13,033 nt of DNA from Lachnospiraceae bacterium. GTDB lineage: Bacteria > Bacillota > Clostridia > Lachnospirales > Lachnospiraceae. Positions within the stretch are counted from its first letter, which is position 1. Each line of letters begins with the position of its first letter. The notes beneath the pieces were generated by a model. That model was not told where the DNA came from. It saw only the letters and a program-made list of their open reading frames with translations, and did no database searches. The position numbers were made by a program, and so were the translations under genes. Where the stretch lies: contig CAADSM010000115.1 of NCBI GenBank assembly GCA_900751785.1, forward strand, positions 1-13,033, read 5' to 3'. Shown piece by piece: positions 6,243 to 12,983 of the stretch.

Positions 6243-7295
6243 CTATGCGTCCTGCCCCGGGATCGGAAACGGGATTTGGAGCACTCTCCGCAGATTTCCT
6301 GAAGCGATCTTCTCAATCTGTCTCGGTGTGATCCCGGCCTTCCGCATTGCCTCCCACACTCGTTCCATATCCTGTACGCCGCGGATCCCCTCCGGGAGAG
6401 CTTCCGCTTCGAACCCGTCAAAATCTGTCCCCAGAGCCGCCGCATCTTCCCCCGCCTTATCGATCATACGCACTGCGTGGCGGGCGATGTCCTCCGGCCG
6501 TGCTCTCCCGCTGCCGCACAGGAAAGCGGAGTAGAAATTCAGTCCCGCCACGCCTCCGTTCTCTCCCAGCGCGCGGAGCATCTCATCCGTCAGGTTCCTC
6601 GGATGGGCGCAGAGCTCCCGGCAGTTCGAGTGGGACGCCACGATGGGTGTCCGGCTATAGCGGATACAGTCCCAGAATCCGCCGTCCGACAGATGGGACA
6701 CATCGATCAGCATCCCATATCCGTTCATCGCCTCCAGCACCTCCCTGCCGAAAGGTGTCAGACCTCTCTCCATCACGCTTCTCTCCCTGCTGTTGGGACT
6801 TCCTATGGCATTCTCATAATTCCATGTCAGCGTGATCAGGCGCACGCCTCTGTCGTAAAGCTCGCCCAGCCGTTCCAGCTTCCCGTTCAGGACGCCTCCT
6901 TCCTCCACTGTCAGTATCCCGGCTGTTCTTCCCTCCCGGGCAGTTAGATCTTCTGCCCTTTGTGCGATCCGGAATCTGCCGCATTCCTCGCTGTGCGCCC
7001 GGTCTATCATGCTCAGGACGTCTTGATAGGCGCGTTCCCAGACCGTTTCTGTCACAGGAAAGCTTTCCGCCTGATATTGTCCTGCTTTTCCCCACTCTTC
7101 TTTCCCATCTCTGTAATCTGCGGCATTGACAAAACAAGCGAAAAACTGCGCGTCCGCTCCCGCTCTCTCGAGCCTTTCCACATCCACGCACAGCCCGTTT
7201 TTTATCAGTGACATATGCTTTGCATCCCTGTTACCGCCGCGTTCTCCCATCATGATCCCGCTGAGAGTATCACAGTGCATATCGATCCATCCCAT
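6243..7295 (-). CDS. M19 family (membrane dipeptidase-type) zinc dipeptidase
   Basis: A 350-residue metallo-dipeptidase of the renal dipeptidase family, which cleaves dipeptides such as Cys-Gly and tolerates D-residues at the C-terminal side. The metal ligands are visible: HCD at 7-9 (His7, Asp9), Glu132 in EEGG, His201 in DVSHLSD, His222 in ASHSNCREL, and the catalytic-site GTDFDG with Asp291. Length is normal and no signal peptide is present, so the enzyme is probably cytoplasmic. The ATG at 7295 has CAGGAG about 7 bases upstream and begins exactly at the family's conserved IDMHCDT segment; the longer frame to 7484 would run through the promoter and the divergent gene. It is divergent from a gamma-glutamyl hydrolase-like gene, which suggests a joint role in peptide catabolism. 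Confidence 0.93.
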   Translation of the reverse strand: MGWIDMHCDTLSGIMMGERGGNRDAKHMSLIKNGLCVDVERLERAGADAQFFACFVNAADYRDGKEEWGKAGQYQAESFPVTETVWERAYQDVLSMIDRAHSEECGRFRIAQRAEDLTAREGRTAGILTVEEGGVLNGKLERLGELYDRGVRLITLTWNYENAIGSPNSRERSVMERGLTPFGREVLEAMNGYGMLIDVSHLSDGGFWDCIRYSRTPIVASHSNCRELCAHPRNLTDEMLRALGENGGVAGLNFYSAFLCGSGRARPEDIARHAVRMIDKAGEDAAALGTDFDGFEAEALPEGIRGVQDMERVWEAMRKAGITPRQIEKIASGNLRRVLQIPFPIPGQDA

Positions 7296-7354
7296 TAGAT
7301 TTCTCCTGTTTTCCTTTTTTTCTATGATATGAATATATTTCCGTTTTCTTACAT

Positions 7355-7382
7355 ATTCTATCATACATGATCCTGGGGACAA
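7355..7382 (-). promoter_or_regulatory. Candidate promoter of the M19 dipeptidase gene
   Basis: On the minus strand TTGTCC (7382-7377), a 16-base spacer and TAGAAT (7360-7355). It lies in the 127-bp divergent gap shared with the gamma-glutamyl hydrolase gene, whose own promoter I cannot pick out with confidence. Confidence 0.4.
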
Positions 7383-7422
7383 AAGGTATTTTCCCCATAG
7401 TATTACGGAAAAGGAGCACCCT

Positions 7423-8154
7423 ATGGAACCCAAAATCGGAATCGTCATCTGCGGTTTCACCGGAGACCGGCAGTTCGTCACCAACCCATATATCCAGTCC
7501 GTCCGCTATTCCCGCGGTCTCCCCATCGTCCTCCCGCTCGTCCGCAGCGACCGCGTGCTGGAGCAGTATGTAAGCCTCTGCGATGGTTTTCTATTCTGCG
7601 GCGGGGAGGACATCACCCCTCTGCTCTTTGGCGAAGAGCCGAAGAACGGAAATGGAAAGACTTGCATCACTGTAGACCTCTTTCAGATCCGCCTCATGAA
7701 AAAGATCCTCGCCTCACAGAAGCCTGTGTTTGCGATCTGCCGGGGCATGCAGGTGCTCAACGTCGCCTGCGGAGGCACCATCTGGCAGGATCTGTCTCTC
7801 ATTCCCGGACATGTCCTGGACCACATGCAGCAGTCCTCCTCACGCGGCGAGGTGAGCCACCGGATCCGCACGGAGCGGGGAACGCTTCTCCGGCAGTACG
7901 CAGGAAGCTGCCTGTATGTGAACAGTTTTCATCACCAGGCGGTCAACACGCCGGGCAGCGGAGTCTCGGTCAGCGCACGTGCCCAGGACGGCACCATCGA
8001 GGCCATTGAGCTGAAAGCCCATCCCTTTGCCTTGGGCGTCCAGTGGCATCCCGAATGCATGTACCGGCGCTCCGCTGAAATGCGCAGTCTTTTTCACGAA
8101 TTTATCGCCCATTCGCTCATAACAGGACAGAAAAAGGGACATACTACCTCCTGA
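7423..8154 (+). CDS. Class I glutamine amidotransferase-like gamma-glutamyl hydrolase (peptidase C26)
   Basis: A 243-residue protein of the PuuD/gamma-glutamyl-GABA hydrolase group, cytoplasmic enzymes that cut gamma-glutamyl amide bonds. The catalytic triad is complete: nucleophile Cys106 in the elbow AICRGMQ, then His209 and Glu211 in VQWHPE. GGEDITP at 60-66 and NSFHHQAV at 167-174 are typical of the C26 family. The ATG at 7423 has AAGGAG 6 bases upstream. The exact substrate (gamma-glutamyl-GABA, another gamma-glutamyl amine, or a folate-like polyglutamate) cannot be read from the sequence, so no symbol is given. The dipeptidase diverging from it would handle a dipeptide released from a gamma-glutamyl peptide, an inference from position. 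The CotF-like gene starts 44 bases after its stop, without a visible terminator. Confidence 0.88.
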   Translation: MEPKIGIVICGFTGDRQFVTNPYIQSVRYSRGLPIVLPLVRSDRVLEQYVSLCDGFLFCGGEDITPLLFGEEPKNGNGKTCITVDLFQIRLMKKILASQKPVFAICRGMQVLNVACGGTIWQDLSLIPGHVLDHMQQSSSRGEVSHRIRTERGTLLRQYAGSCLYVNSFHHQAVNTPGSGVSVSARAQDGTIEAIELKAHPFALGVQWHPECMYRRSAEMRSLFHEFIAHSLITGQKKGHTTS

Positions 8155-8197
8155 ACAACGTTTCACTTATTATTTCTTGTAAAGGAGGAGTTTAACC

Positions 8198-8380
8198 ATG
8201 TCAGAAATATCCATTCTTGACCTGCAGAACCTTCGCCATCTGATCGGCGGCTACAACACGACACACTGCAAAATGACCGAGTACGCTTCCCAGGCACAGG
8301 ATCCGGAGATCAAAAAGCTGTTCCAGGACGCCGCAGATTCCGCGATGAAGAACAAACAGGAACTGATGAGATTCCTTTGA
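8198..8380 (+). CDS. Small CotF-like spore coat protein, first of a pair
   Basis: A 60-residue, all-helical protein with the LRHLIGGYNTTHCKM and YASQAQDPEIKKLFQDAAD segments seen in small Clostridia spore coat proteins of the CotF type. It looks like one helical hairpin of a ferritin-like CotF fold. The ribosome binding site AAAGGAGG is very strong, at 9 or so bases before ATG, as expected of an abundant structural protein. It is followed after 66 bases by a second CotF-like gene, and the two are likely co-transcribed. No signal peptide, consistent with assembly on the forespore from the mother cell. I see no convincing sporulation promoter; CATACTACC at 8140-8148 is only a partial match. Confidence 0.75.
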   Translation: MSEISILDLQNLRHLIGGYNTTHCKMTEYASQAQDPEIKKLFQDAADSAMKNKQELMRFL

Positions 8381-8446
8381 TCTGATGCCGCTCAGGCAGA
8401 GAGAAGACACACAGACACAAAAATGAGCAATCAATGAGGTGATAAC

Positions 8447-8686
8447 ATGGAAGAAAAAGCAATGGTTGCCGACGCGCTCGTCGGCGTCAACGGAGAACTG
8501 AAAATGTTCGGAGATATGATCCCGCAGACTGAAAATAAAGAACTGAAGCAGTGCCTGAAGCAGATCCGCAATCAGTGCGAGATGTCTCAGGAAAAGCTGT
8601 ATGAAGCGGCCCGGGCAAAGAGCTACTATGTACCCGCCGCGAAGGCGACTCAGGCAGAGATCGACCACGTAAAATCCATCCTTTAA
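8447..8686 (+). CDS. CotF-like spore coat protein, second of a pair
   Basis: A 79-residue helical protein. ENKELKQCLKQIRNQCEMSQ followed by SYYVPAAKA is the recognisable C-terminal pattern of CotF-domain coat proteins, which deposit in the spore coat during late sporulation. It contains two cysteines (in KQCLKQ and NQCEMS), seven residues apart. The ATG at 8447 has GAGGTGAT 6 bases before it. It follows the 60-residue gene on the same strand, the two perhaps forming a hetero-oligomer equivalent to one full CotF protein (inference). The gene ends 5 bases before a convergent terminator. Confidence 0.82.
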   Translation: MEEKAMVADALVGVNGELKMFGDMIPQTENKELKQCLKQIRNQCEMSQEKLYEAARAKSYYVPAAKATQAEIDHVKSIL

Positions 8687-8691
8687 ACTAA

Positions 8692-8732
8692 TCAGGGACG
8701 TAGTGAGATCCAAAATCCCACTACGTCCCTGA
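8692..8732. terminator. Convergent hairpin between CotF-like and HAD genes
   Basis: A 14-bp perfect stem (8692-8705 with 8719-8732, arm TCAGGGACGTAGTG) and 13-base loop. It begins 5 bases after the CotF-like stop. The stop codon and last codons of the minus-strand HAD gene (8721 on) lie in its right arm. There is no strong T-run on the plus side; the minus side reads TTAGTTTAAA. Probably a shared two-way terminator. Confidence 0.7.
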
Positions 8733-9596
8733 CTGCGCAAGGATATACCTCTCGACAGCCTCTGCCACCCCGTTCCGGTTATTCGACCCGGTCACAAAGT
8801 CCGCCTTTTCCTTCAGCTCCGGCACGGAATTTCCCATGGCGATCTTAAGACCGGCCGCGTTAAACATGGACAGATCGTTCTCCCCGTCTCCGATGCAGGC
8901 GATCTCTTCCTTCCGTATCCCGAGATGAGCCGCAAGCGCGGACAGCGCCGTCCCTTTCGATGCGCCTTTTGCAAATACTTCTACATACAGTCCGGTATAT
9001 GCCGCCTCCAGCTCCGGGAAACGGCGCAGCACCTTTTCCACGTCCTTCCTCGCCGACGGAGACATGAAGTAGAACTGCAGCTCTTCTACCTCGTATCTGC
9101 TCTCCCGTACCGTCCTTCTCATATCCTGTACCCAGCGCACGCCGCCGGCGTCTCTCCCATAGACAAGATGCCCCAGAAGGACAAGGATCCTCCCCTGGAG
9201 CAGATACTCATGGTTTATATGGGAAGTAACCCCCACCCGGATTCCCCGGCACGCGTCCAGGAGCGACAGCGCCGTCCCCTTCGGGATCATTTCCCGGAAG
9301 ATCGCCTGGCTCTTCTCAATATCTGTCACCTGCGCCCCGTTGGAAGTAATGACATAGCGAAACAGTCCGCGGTTCTTCCGCGCGTCGTCCGCCGCCCGCC
9401 CTTTTCCTCCGGACGTCTTCCGTATCGTCCCGGCGGCAAGCCTGTGGGGAACGCATGTCATGCTCCGTCCTGTCGTCGGAACGACCTGGATCCCTGCTGC
9501 CGCCACCTTCCGCAGCGCGCCGATCGTCCTGTCCGTAATGCGGCTCCTGCTGTCCAGGCACGTTCCGTCCATATCAACTGCAAGTAATCTTATCAT
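8721..9596 (-). CDS. Cof-type HAD superfamily phosphatase
   Basis: A 291-residue HAD phosphatase of the Cof/YidA-like IIB class, which dephosphorylates sugar phosphates or similar small metabolites in the cytoplasm. Motif I is DMDGT (Asp8 nucleophile, Asp10), motif II Thr42 in PTTGR, motif III Lys214 in SKGTAL, motif IV IGDGENDLSMF with Asp237 and Asp241. A cap domain occupies about 85-205. A basic, glycine-rich insertion at 58-77 (KTSGGKGRAADDARKN) between motif II and the cap is unusual. The ATG at 9596 overlaps the stop of the upstream coiled-coil gene as ATGA, indicating translational coupling; AAAGGTG lies a few bases upstream. Last gene of the operon. Substrate not predictable. Confidence 0.92.
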   Translation of the reverse strand: MIRLLAVDMDGTCLDSRSRITDRTIGALRKVAAAGIQVVPTTGRSMTCVPHRLAAGTIRKTSGGKGRAADDARKNRGLFRYVITSNGAQVTDIEKSQAIFREMIPKGTALSLLDACRGIRVGVTSHINHEYLLQGRILVLLGHLVYGRDAGGVRWVQDMRRTVRESRYEVEELQFYFMSPSARKDVEKVLRRFPELEAAYTGLYVEVFAKGASKGTALSALAAHLGIRKEEIACIGDGENDLSMFNAAGLKIAMGNSVPELKEKADFVTGSNNRNGVAEAVERYILAQSGT

Positions 9597-9802
9597 TTTT
9601 CACCTTTCTCAAGTAAACCGTATACTTCGTACATGCCAAGCATGCTCTGATACGTCATCTTCCGTCCCATAAGCTGTCTGTACGTGGCAGATTTCGTCTT
9701 CCCCTGATCTTTCAGGCCGTCCATCTGCCGCTGGATGCTGTCATGCTCTCTCTGTATATTTTCCAGCATCTTTTCAAAAGCTTCAAGCCTCTTTTCGTTC
9801 AT
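9593..9802 (-). CDS. Small coiled-coil protein of unknown function
   Basis: A 69-residue, highly charged protein. Residues 1-35 are predicted as a continuous amphipathic helix (KRLEAFEKMLENIQREHDS), likely coiled coil, followed by TYRQLMGRKMTYQSMLGMYEVYGLLEK, which may form a second helix. No membrane segment or signal. I do not recognise the family. It has GGAG about 10 bases upstream of ATG. Its TGA overlaps the ATG of the HAD gene, and it lies 77 bases after the four-helix membrane protein gene; it is therefore probably part of the same operon. A structural or adaptor role is only a guess. Confidence 0.75.
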   Translation of the reverse strand: MNEKRLEAFEKMLENIQREHDSIQRQMDGLKDQGKTKSATYRQLMGRKMTYQSMLGMYEVYGLLEKGEK

Positions 9803-9879
9803 ACCGTCTGCTCTCCTGTTTCTTTTTCATCTGCTTTTGTCTTTCAATCCCTTCGTGCACTCCCGGCCGGCTGTTTGGA

Positions 9880-10362
9880 TCAGCTCCTTATAAGCGCCGC
9901 AGCTACAGCTGCGAGAAAGGCCGCCCCCAGCACGACTCCCGCCGCGGCAAGGTTCAAAAGCAGCGGCCAGAATCTCGTAAGATACAGCACAACACCGGCC
10001 GCGCCGCATCCGAGCGCCAGATCTGATATTATAAAACCGATCAGCCCCGATTCTTTCGCCTCTGCCGCAGCCATTTCATCATATACCGTGTTCCCCGGCG
10101 CGTCCATACCGCCATGCGGATCCTCCGCCGCTGCGGACATCCCGCCATACCGTTCCGCATCAGGGCCGCCGGACTCCTGTGACGGGAAACCGCGCCACAC
10201 TCCCCGTACAAAAAGGATAAACACTGCGATCCCCGCCATCAGGACCACGAATCCGCCTCTCCTGTCCTGGAACCAGAATAAAAGCTTTCCGCCCTCATAC
10301 AGGAACATGCCGGAAATCAGCGCTGACAGCATGCTGATCACGATCCAAAATTTTCTTCTCAT
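9880..10362 (-). CDS. Four-helix membrane protein of unknown function
   Basis: A 160-residue protein with two membrane helices at the start (about 5-24 and 37-56), a polar Gly/Ala/acid-rich loop (about 58-107, with SQESGGPDAERYGGM), and two at the end (about 107-128 and 132-155). I do not recognise a family. The AGGAGG ribosome binding site overlaps the stop of the preceding propeller gene and the ATG follows that stop by 12 bases, so the two are co-transcribed and probably co-translated. The upstream gene also encodes a membrane-anchored protein, so a shared membrane complex is possible (inference). Confidence 0.75.
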   Translation of the reverse strand: MRRKFWIVISMLSALISGMFLYEGGKLLFWFQDRRGGFVVLMAGIAVFILFVRGVWRGFPSQESGGPDAERYGGMSAAAEDPHGGMDAPGNTVYDEMAAAEAKESGLIGFIISDLALGCGAAGVVLYLTRFWPLLLNLAAAGVVLGAAFLAAVAAALIRS

Positions 10363-10374
10363 CTGCTCTACCTC

Positions 10375-11628
10375 CTAACCAGCCTGATCCGGCGTATCAT
10401 CCGCGATCTCTTCCACAAATGTAAACGTCTTTCCATCCTGCGACTGATACAGCGCCTCCGCCAGTTTTCCATCTTTTACATAATCTCCGTCGTCGCCCTG
10501 TCCCACGACCGCATAGAGCATCCCGTCCTCTTCATACATCCTCTCCACTGTATCGAACGGATTGAATCCCAGTCCAGCAGTGACCTCCACCGCCTCCGGG
10601 ATCACGATCTCCTGGAACGAAGCGCCGTTGTCCTCTGTCATGCTCAAGGATTCTCCTTTTGCATAGTATCCTTTTCCGTCCTTTGTCCAGAACGAACAGG
10701 TCAGGTTGGACCATCCCATCTCCGGGCTCTGCACGGCAGTCCATGTCTCCAGATCCTGTGAGCAGAACGTCTGATAATAATCGCTCCCCAGAGAACGGTC
10801 AACCGCAAGAGTCACATAGCAGCCGTTGTCCGTCATGGAGACATATGCATTTGCCCGATGCGCTCCCAGGTAGATCAGGCTCTCTGTCCACGTCTCTCCC
10901 ATATCCGTGCTGTATAACAGTGAATCACCGGCCACAAACGCGGTAAATTCTTCCGTTACGATGTAGCTGTTATAGGCCAGGAGTTCGTTGTACGCTCCAT
11001 TCGCCTGAACGCAGACCTTCTCATACCCGTCCGGCACTTCCACAAAATTTTCGCCGCTGTCATACGTCACATAGAGGACTTCATTCTCGATATAATATGT
11101 CATCGGCTCATCCGTCCGCATCAGGTAATGCTCCGTCTGCGGCGTGTTCTGCTCTTCCCGGAACTCCGGCGTCATGATCTGATACTGCACCGGCCGGAGC
11201 TTCTCTGCTATCGTATATGTATTGTCCCCGTTGTCCTCCCAGCGGATGACCATCTGACCGGTATACACTCTCCGTGTGTCTGTTCCGATCAGCTCGAGAT
11301 TCTGCACGATCCTGTCATTCGCACTTGCCACATGGATCGTATAATCAAGCTGTACATACGGCGTCTCCAGATCTGTGAGCACTTCCATATTGTCGATCCT
11401 GGCATCCGTGATCCGGTAATCATAAGGCACGCTCCACCCTTTAAATTGATCAAAATAAGAGGAAAACCATCTCCAGCTCATTTCTTCCAGATCATACATG
11501 CTGCTGGTGACCGTCTCCCCGACCACCGGGCGCATTTCAAATCGATACCAGACGACTTCCCTGAAACCGGCTGCAAGCAGCGTCACTGCGAGAAATCCCG
11601 CCGCGCTTAACAGTATTTTCTTTTTCAT
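10375..11628 (-). CDS. Membrane-anchored Asp-box (BNR-like) propeller protein
   Basis: A 417-residue protein with an N-terminal membrane anchor (residues 5-21) and no lipobox, so most of it lies outside the membrane. Residues about 30-165 form a polar, beta-rich N-terminal domain. From about 170 it carries Asp-box motifs of sialidase-like propellers: TYDSGENF (188-195), STDMGETW (240-247), TEDNGASF (331-338) and SQDGKTF (396-402), with a weaker SQDLETW at 290-296. No catalytic sialidase arginine triad is evident, so a binding or scaffold propeller is likelier than an enzyme. The ATG at 11628, with GGAAGGA 11 bases upstream, gives the MKKKILL signal-like start; the longer frame reads through the promoter. 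First gene of a four-gene operon. Confidence 0.82.
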   Translation of the reverse strand: MKKKILLSAAGFLAVTLLAAGFREVVWYRFEMRPVVGETVTSSMYDLEEMSWRWFSSYFDQFKGWSVPYDYRITDARIDNMEVLTDLETPYVQLDYTIHVASANDRIVQNLELIGTDTRRVYTGQMVIRWEDNGDNTYTIAEKLRPVQYQIMTPEFREEQNTPQTEHYLMRTDEPMTYYIENEVLYVTYDSGENFVEVPDGYEKVCVQANGAYNELLAYNSYIVTEEFTAFVAGDSLLYSTDMGETWTESLIYLGAHRANAYVSMTDNGCYVTLAVDRSLGSDYYQTFCSQDLETWTAVQSPEMGWSNLTCSFWTKDGKGYYAKGESLSMTEDNGASFQEIVIPEAVEVTAGLGFNPFDTVERMYEEDGMLYAVVGQGDDGDYVKDGKLAEALYQSQDGKTFTFVEEIADDTPDQAG

Positions 11629-11667
11629 TTTCAGTATTGTCCTTCCTTCTGTTATCTTGTCATAGCA

Positions 11668-11683
11668 TCTTACGTTTGTAAGA
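11668..11683. promoter_or_regulatory. Perfect inverted repeat at the operon's transcription start
   Basis: TCTTAC-GTTT-GTAAGA has perfect 6-bp arms around 4 bases, centred a few bases downstream of the -10 box. The TTAC-N4-GTAA core has the same outline as BlaI/MecI-class operators, but I cannot assign a regulator. A repressor site at the start point is plausible. Confidence 0.45.
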
Positions 11684-11686
11684 CTC

Positions 11687-11715
11687 AGAATACTACCAAA
11701 GCCATTTTCTGTCAA
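11687..11715 (-). promoter_or_regulatory. Near-consensus sigma-A promoter of the propeller/HAD operon
   Basis: On the minus strand a perfect TTGACA (11715-11710), a 17-base spacer and TATTCT (11692-11687). Start near 11680, about 52 bases before the ATG at 11628. Confidence 0.75.
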
Positions 11716-11814
11716 CCTTATGCCTTGTTTTCCGGCTGTCCTCCAGACAAGTCAAAACCCTTTCGTATATACTCCATAACCAAAACACGGCTTCTTTTGC
11801 ACAGCCTTCTGCCT

Positions 11815-11820
11815 TATAAT
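11815..11820 (+). promoter_or_regulatory. Perfect -10 box (TATAAT) of the esterase lipoprotein gene
   Basis: TATAAT lies 34 bases before the GTG start. With 17-base spacing the -35 would be TTCTTT (11792-11797), a poor match, so the promoter may need an activator or be weak. Confidence 0.5.
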
Positions 11821-11854
11821 ATAAAAATAATAGAAAAAAACAGGAGGTAAAGCT

Positions 11855-12901
11855 GTGAAAAAATACAGACTGCCGGCATTGATCCTGGCAATAATGGTCA
11901 TTTCCGCCGGCTGCAGCGGTCAAATATCCGACTCGGCGTCAGCGACAGACACGCCGCAGGCAGAGGAATCATCCGAACAGACAGACGAGGTGACAGAAGA
12001 GGACATGAACAATACAGTGACAGATGCGGTTCTCCCGGAGGCCCTTGCGGAAATCCCCGAGGAATATAATTCCGAATCCGAGTATCCCGGAACTCTTGTA
12101 GAGCTGGAATATGACACTTACGAATCCATGACTTACGAAGAACAGGAAACAGTACTCCACAAAAGGGCGATCGTTTATCTTCCCTACGGATATTCAGAGG
12201 ATACCCAATATAATGTTTTCTATCTGATGCACGGCGGGTGGAGCGACGAGACGACTTATCTCGGCACACCGGAGCATCCCAATATATTTAAGAATATCCT
12301 GGACAACGGGATCGCGGAAGGAAAGATCCTGCCCATGATCGTGGTATGTCCTACCTATAACAATGAAAGTGATACGGACAGTTCCGACTATTCTCTGGCT
12401 CTGGAACTGACGGATAATTATCACAATGAGCTGATCAACGATCTGATCCCGGCGGTGGAGAGCACCTACAGCACTTACGCGGCGGATACGACGCCGGACG
12501 GGCTCCGTGAATCGCGGGACCACCGCGCTTTCTGCGGTTTCTCGATGGGATCTGTGACGACCTGGAGGACCTTCCAGTACTGTCTGGATTATTTCCGCTA
12601 CTTTATGCCGTCCAGCGGAAGCCTGACAACAGATGGCGATTATATGGCATCCATCGTAAGGGATTCCGGACATGACTGGGATGACTTCTTCATCTTTGCG
12701 GCATCCGGCACGGAAGATTTCGCTTATTCTTCCTTCAAAGCCCAGATTGAGGCCATGGCTGACGTCAGCGACGGCACTTTCCGATTTGCTGATAATGAAA
12801 GAGAAGGAAACCTGTACTTCCTCGAGCAGGAAGGCGGCGTGCACAACGGTGACTACGCCATGGAATATTTTTATAACGGACTGTGCTGGATCTGGCAGTG
12901 A
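11855..12901 (+). CDS. CE1/esterase-D-like alpha/beta hydrolase lipoprotein
   Basis: A 348-residue secreted lipoprotein. The signal peptide ends in the lipobox ISAGC, with Cys20 as the lipidated residue, followed by an acidic Ser/Thr/Glu-rich linker to about residue 70. The hydrolase domain shows the oxyanion motif LMHGG (124-128), the nucleophile elbow GFSMGS (Ser230), a likely acid in GTEDFAY (Asp288) and the base in GGVHNG (His330). This arrangement fits the esterase D/feruloyl and acetyl xylan esterase class, which removes acyl groups from plant polysaccharides, though the substrate is not proven. The start is GTG, with AGGAGGT 6 bases upstream. Divergent from the propeller operon. No carbohydrate-binding module is attached. 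Confidence 0.88.
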   Translation: MKKYRLPALILAIMVISAGCSGQISDSASATDTPQAEESSEQTDEVTEEDMNNTVTDAVLPEALAEIPEEYNSESEYPGTLVELEYDTYESMTYEEQETVLHKRAIVYLPYGYSEDTQYNVFYLMHGGWSDETTYLGTPEHPNIFKNILDNGIAEGKILPMIVVCPTYNNESDTDSSDYSLALELTDNYHNELINDLIPAVESTYSTYAADTTPDGLRESRDHRAFCGFSMGSVTTWRTFQYCLDYFRYFMPSSGSLTTDGDYMASIVRDSGHDWDDFFIFAASGTEDFAYSSFKAQIEAMADVSDGTFRFADNEREGNLYFLEQEGGVHNGDYAMEYFYNGLCWIWQ

Positions 12902-12917
12902 CAGCCGGCACGCTTGA

Positions 12918-12950
12918 TCATTTGAAAACTTAACGGGTAGTGTCAAATGA
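12918..12950. repeat. Inverted repeat at the right end
   Basis: TCATTTGA (12918-12925) and TCAAATGA (12943-12950) form a perfect 8-bp inverted pair around 17 bases that include CGGGTAGTG. No T-run follows on either side. It may be a weak hairpin after the esterase gene or part of an insertion-sequence end. Confidence 0.4.
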
Positions 12951-12956
12951 GTTATG

Positions 12957-12983
12957 AAAAAATGGAGCCTAAGAAATAGGCTC
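12957..12983 (-). terminator. Minus-strand terminator at the right edge
   Basis: A 7-bp stem GAGCCTA / TAGGCTC (12965-12971 with 12977-12983), 5-base loop, followed on the minus strand by CATTTTTT (six T at 12962-12957). It implies that a minus-strand gene enters the window from the right. Confidence 0.65.

Noticed and set aside
8121..8148. Sigma-K-type promoter before the CotF-like pair (AACA, 15 bases, CATACTACC)
   Set aside because: The -10 lacks the final TA and the spacing is short, so it is not good enough to annotate.
12194..12946. A 250-codon minus-strand frame over the esterase gene
   Set aside because: It mirrors the esterase reading frame and lacks recognisable domains; the plus gene has lipobox, catalytic triad and ribosome binding site.
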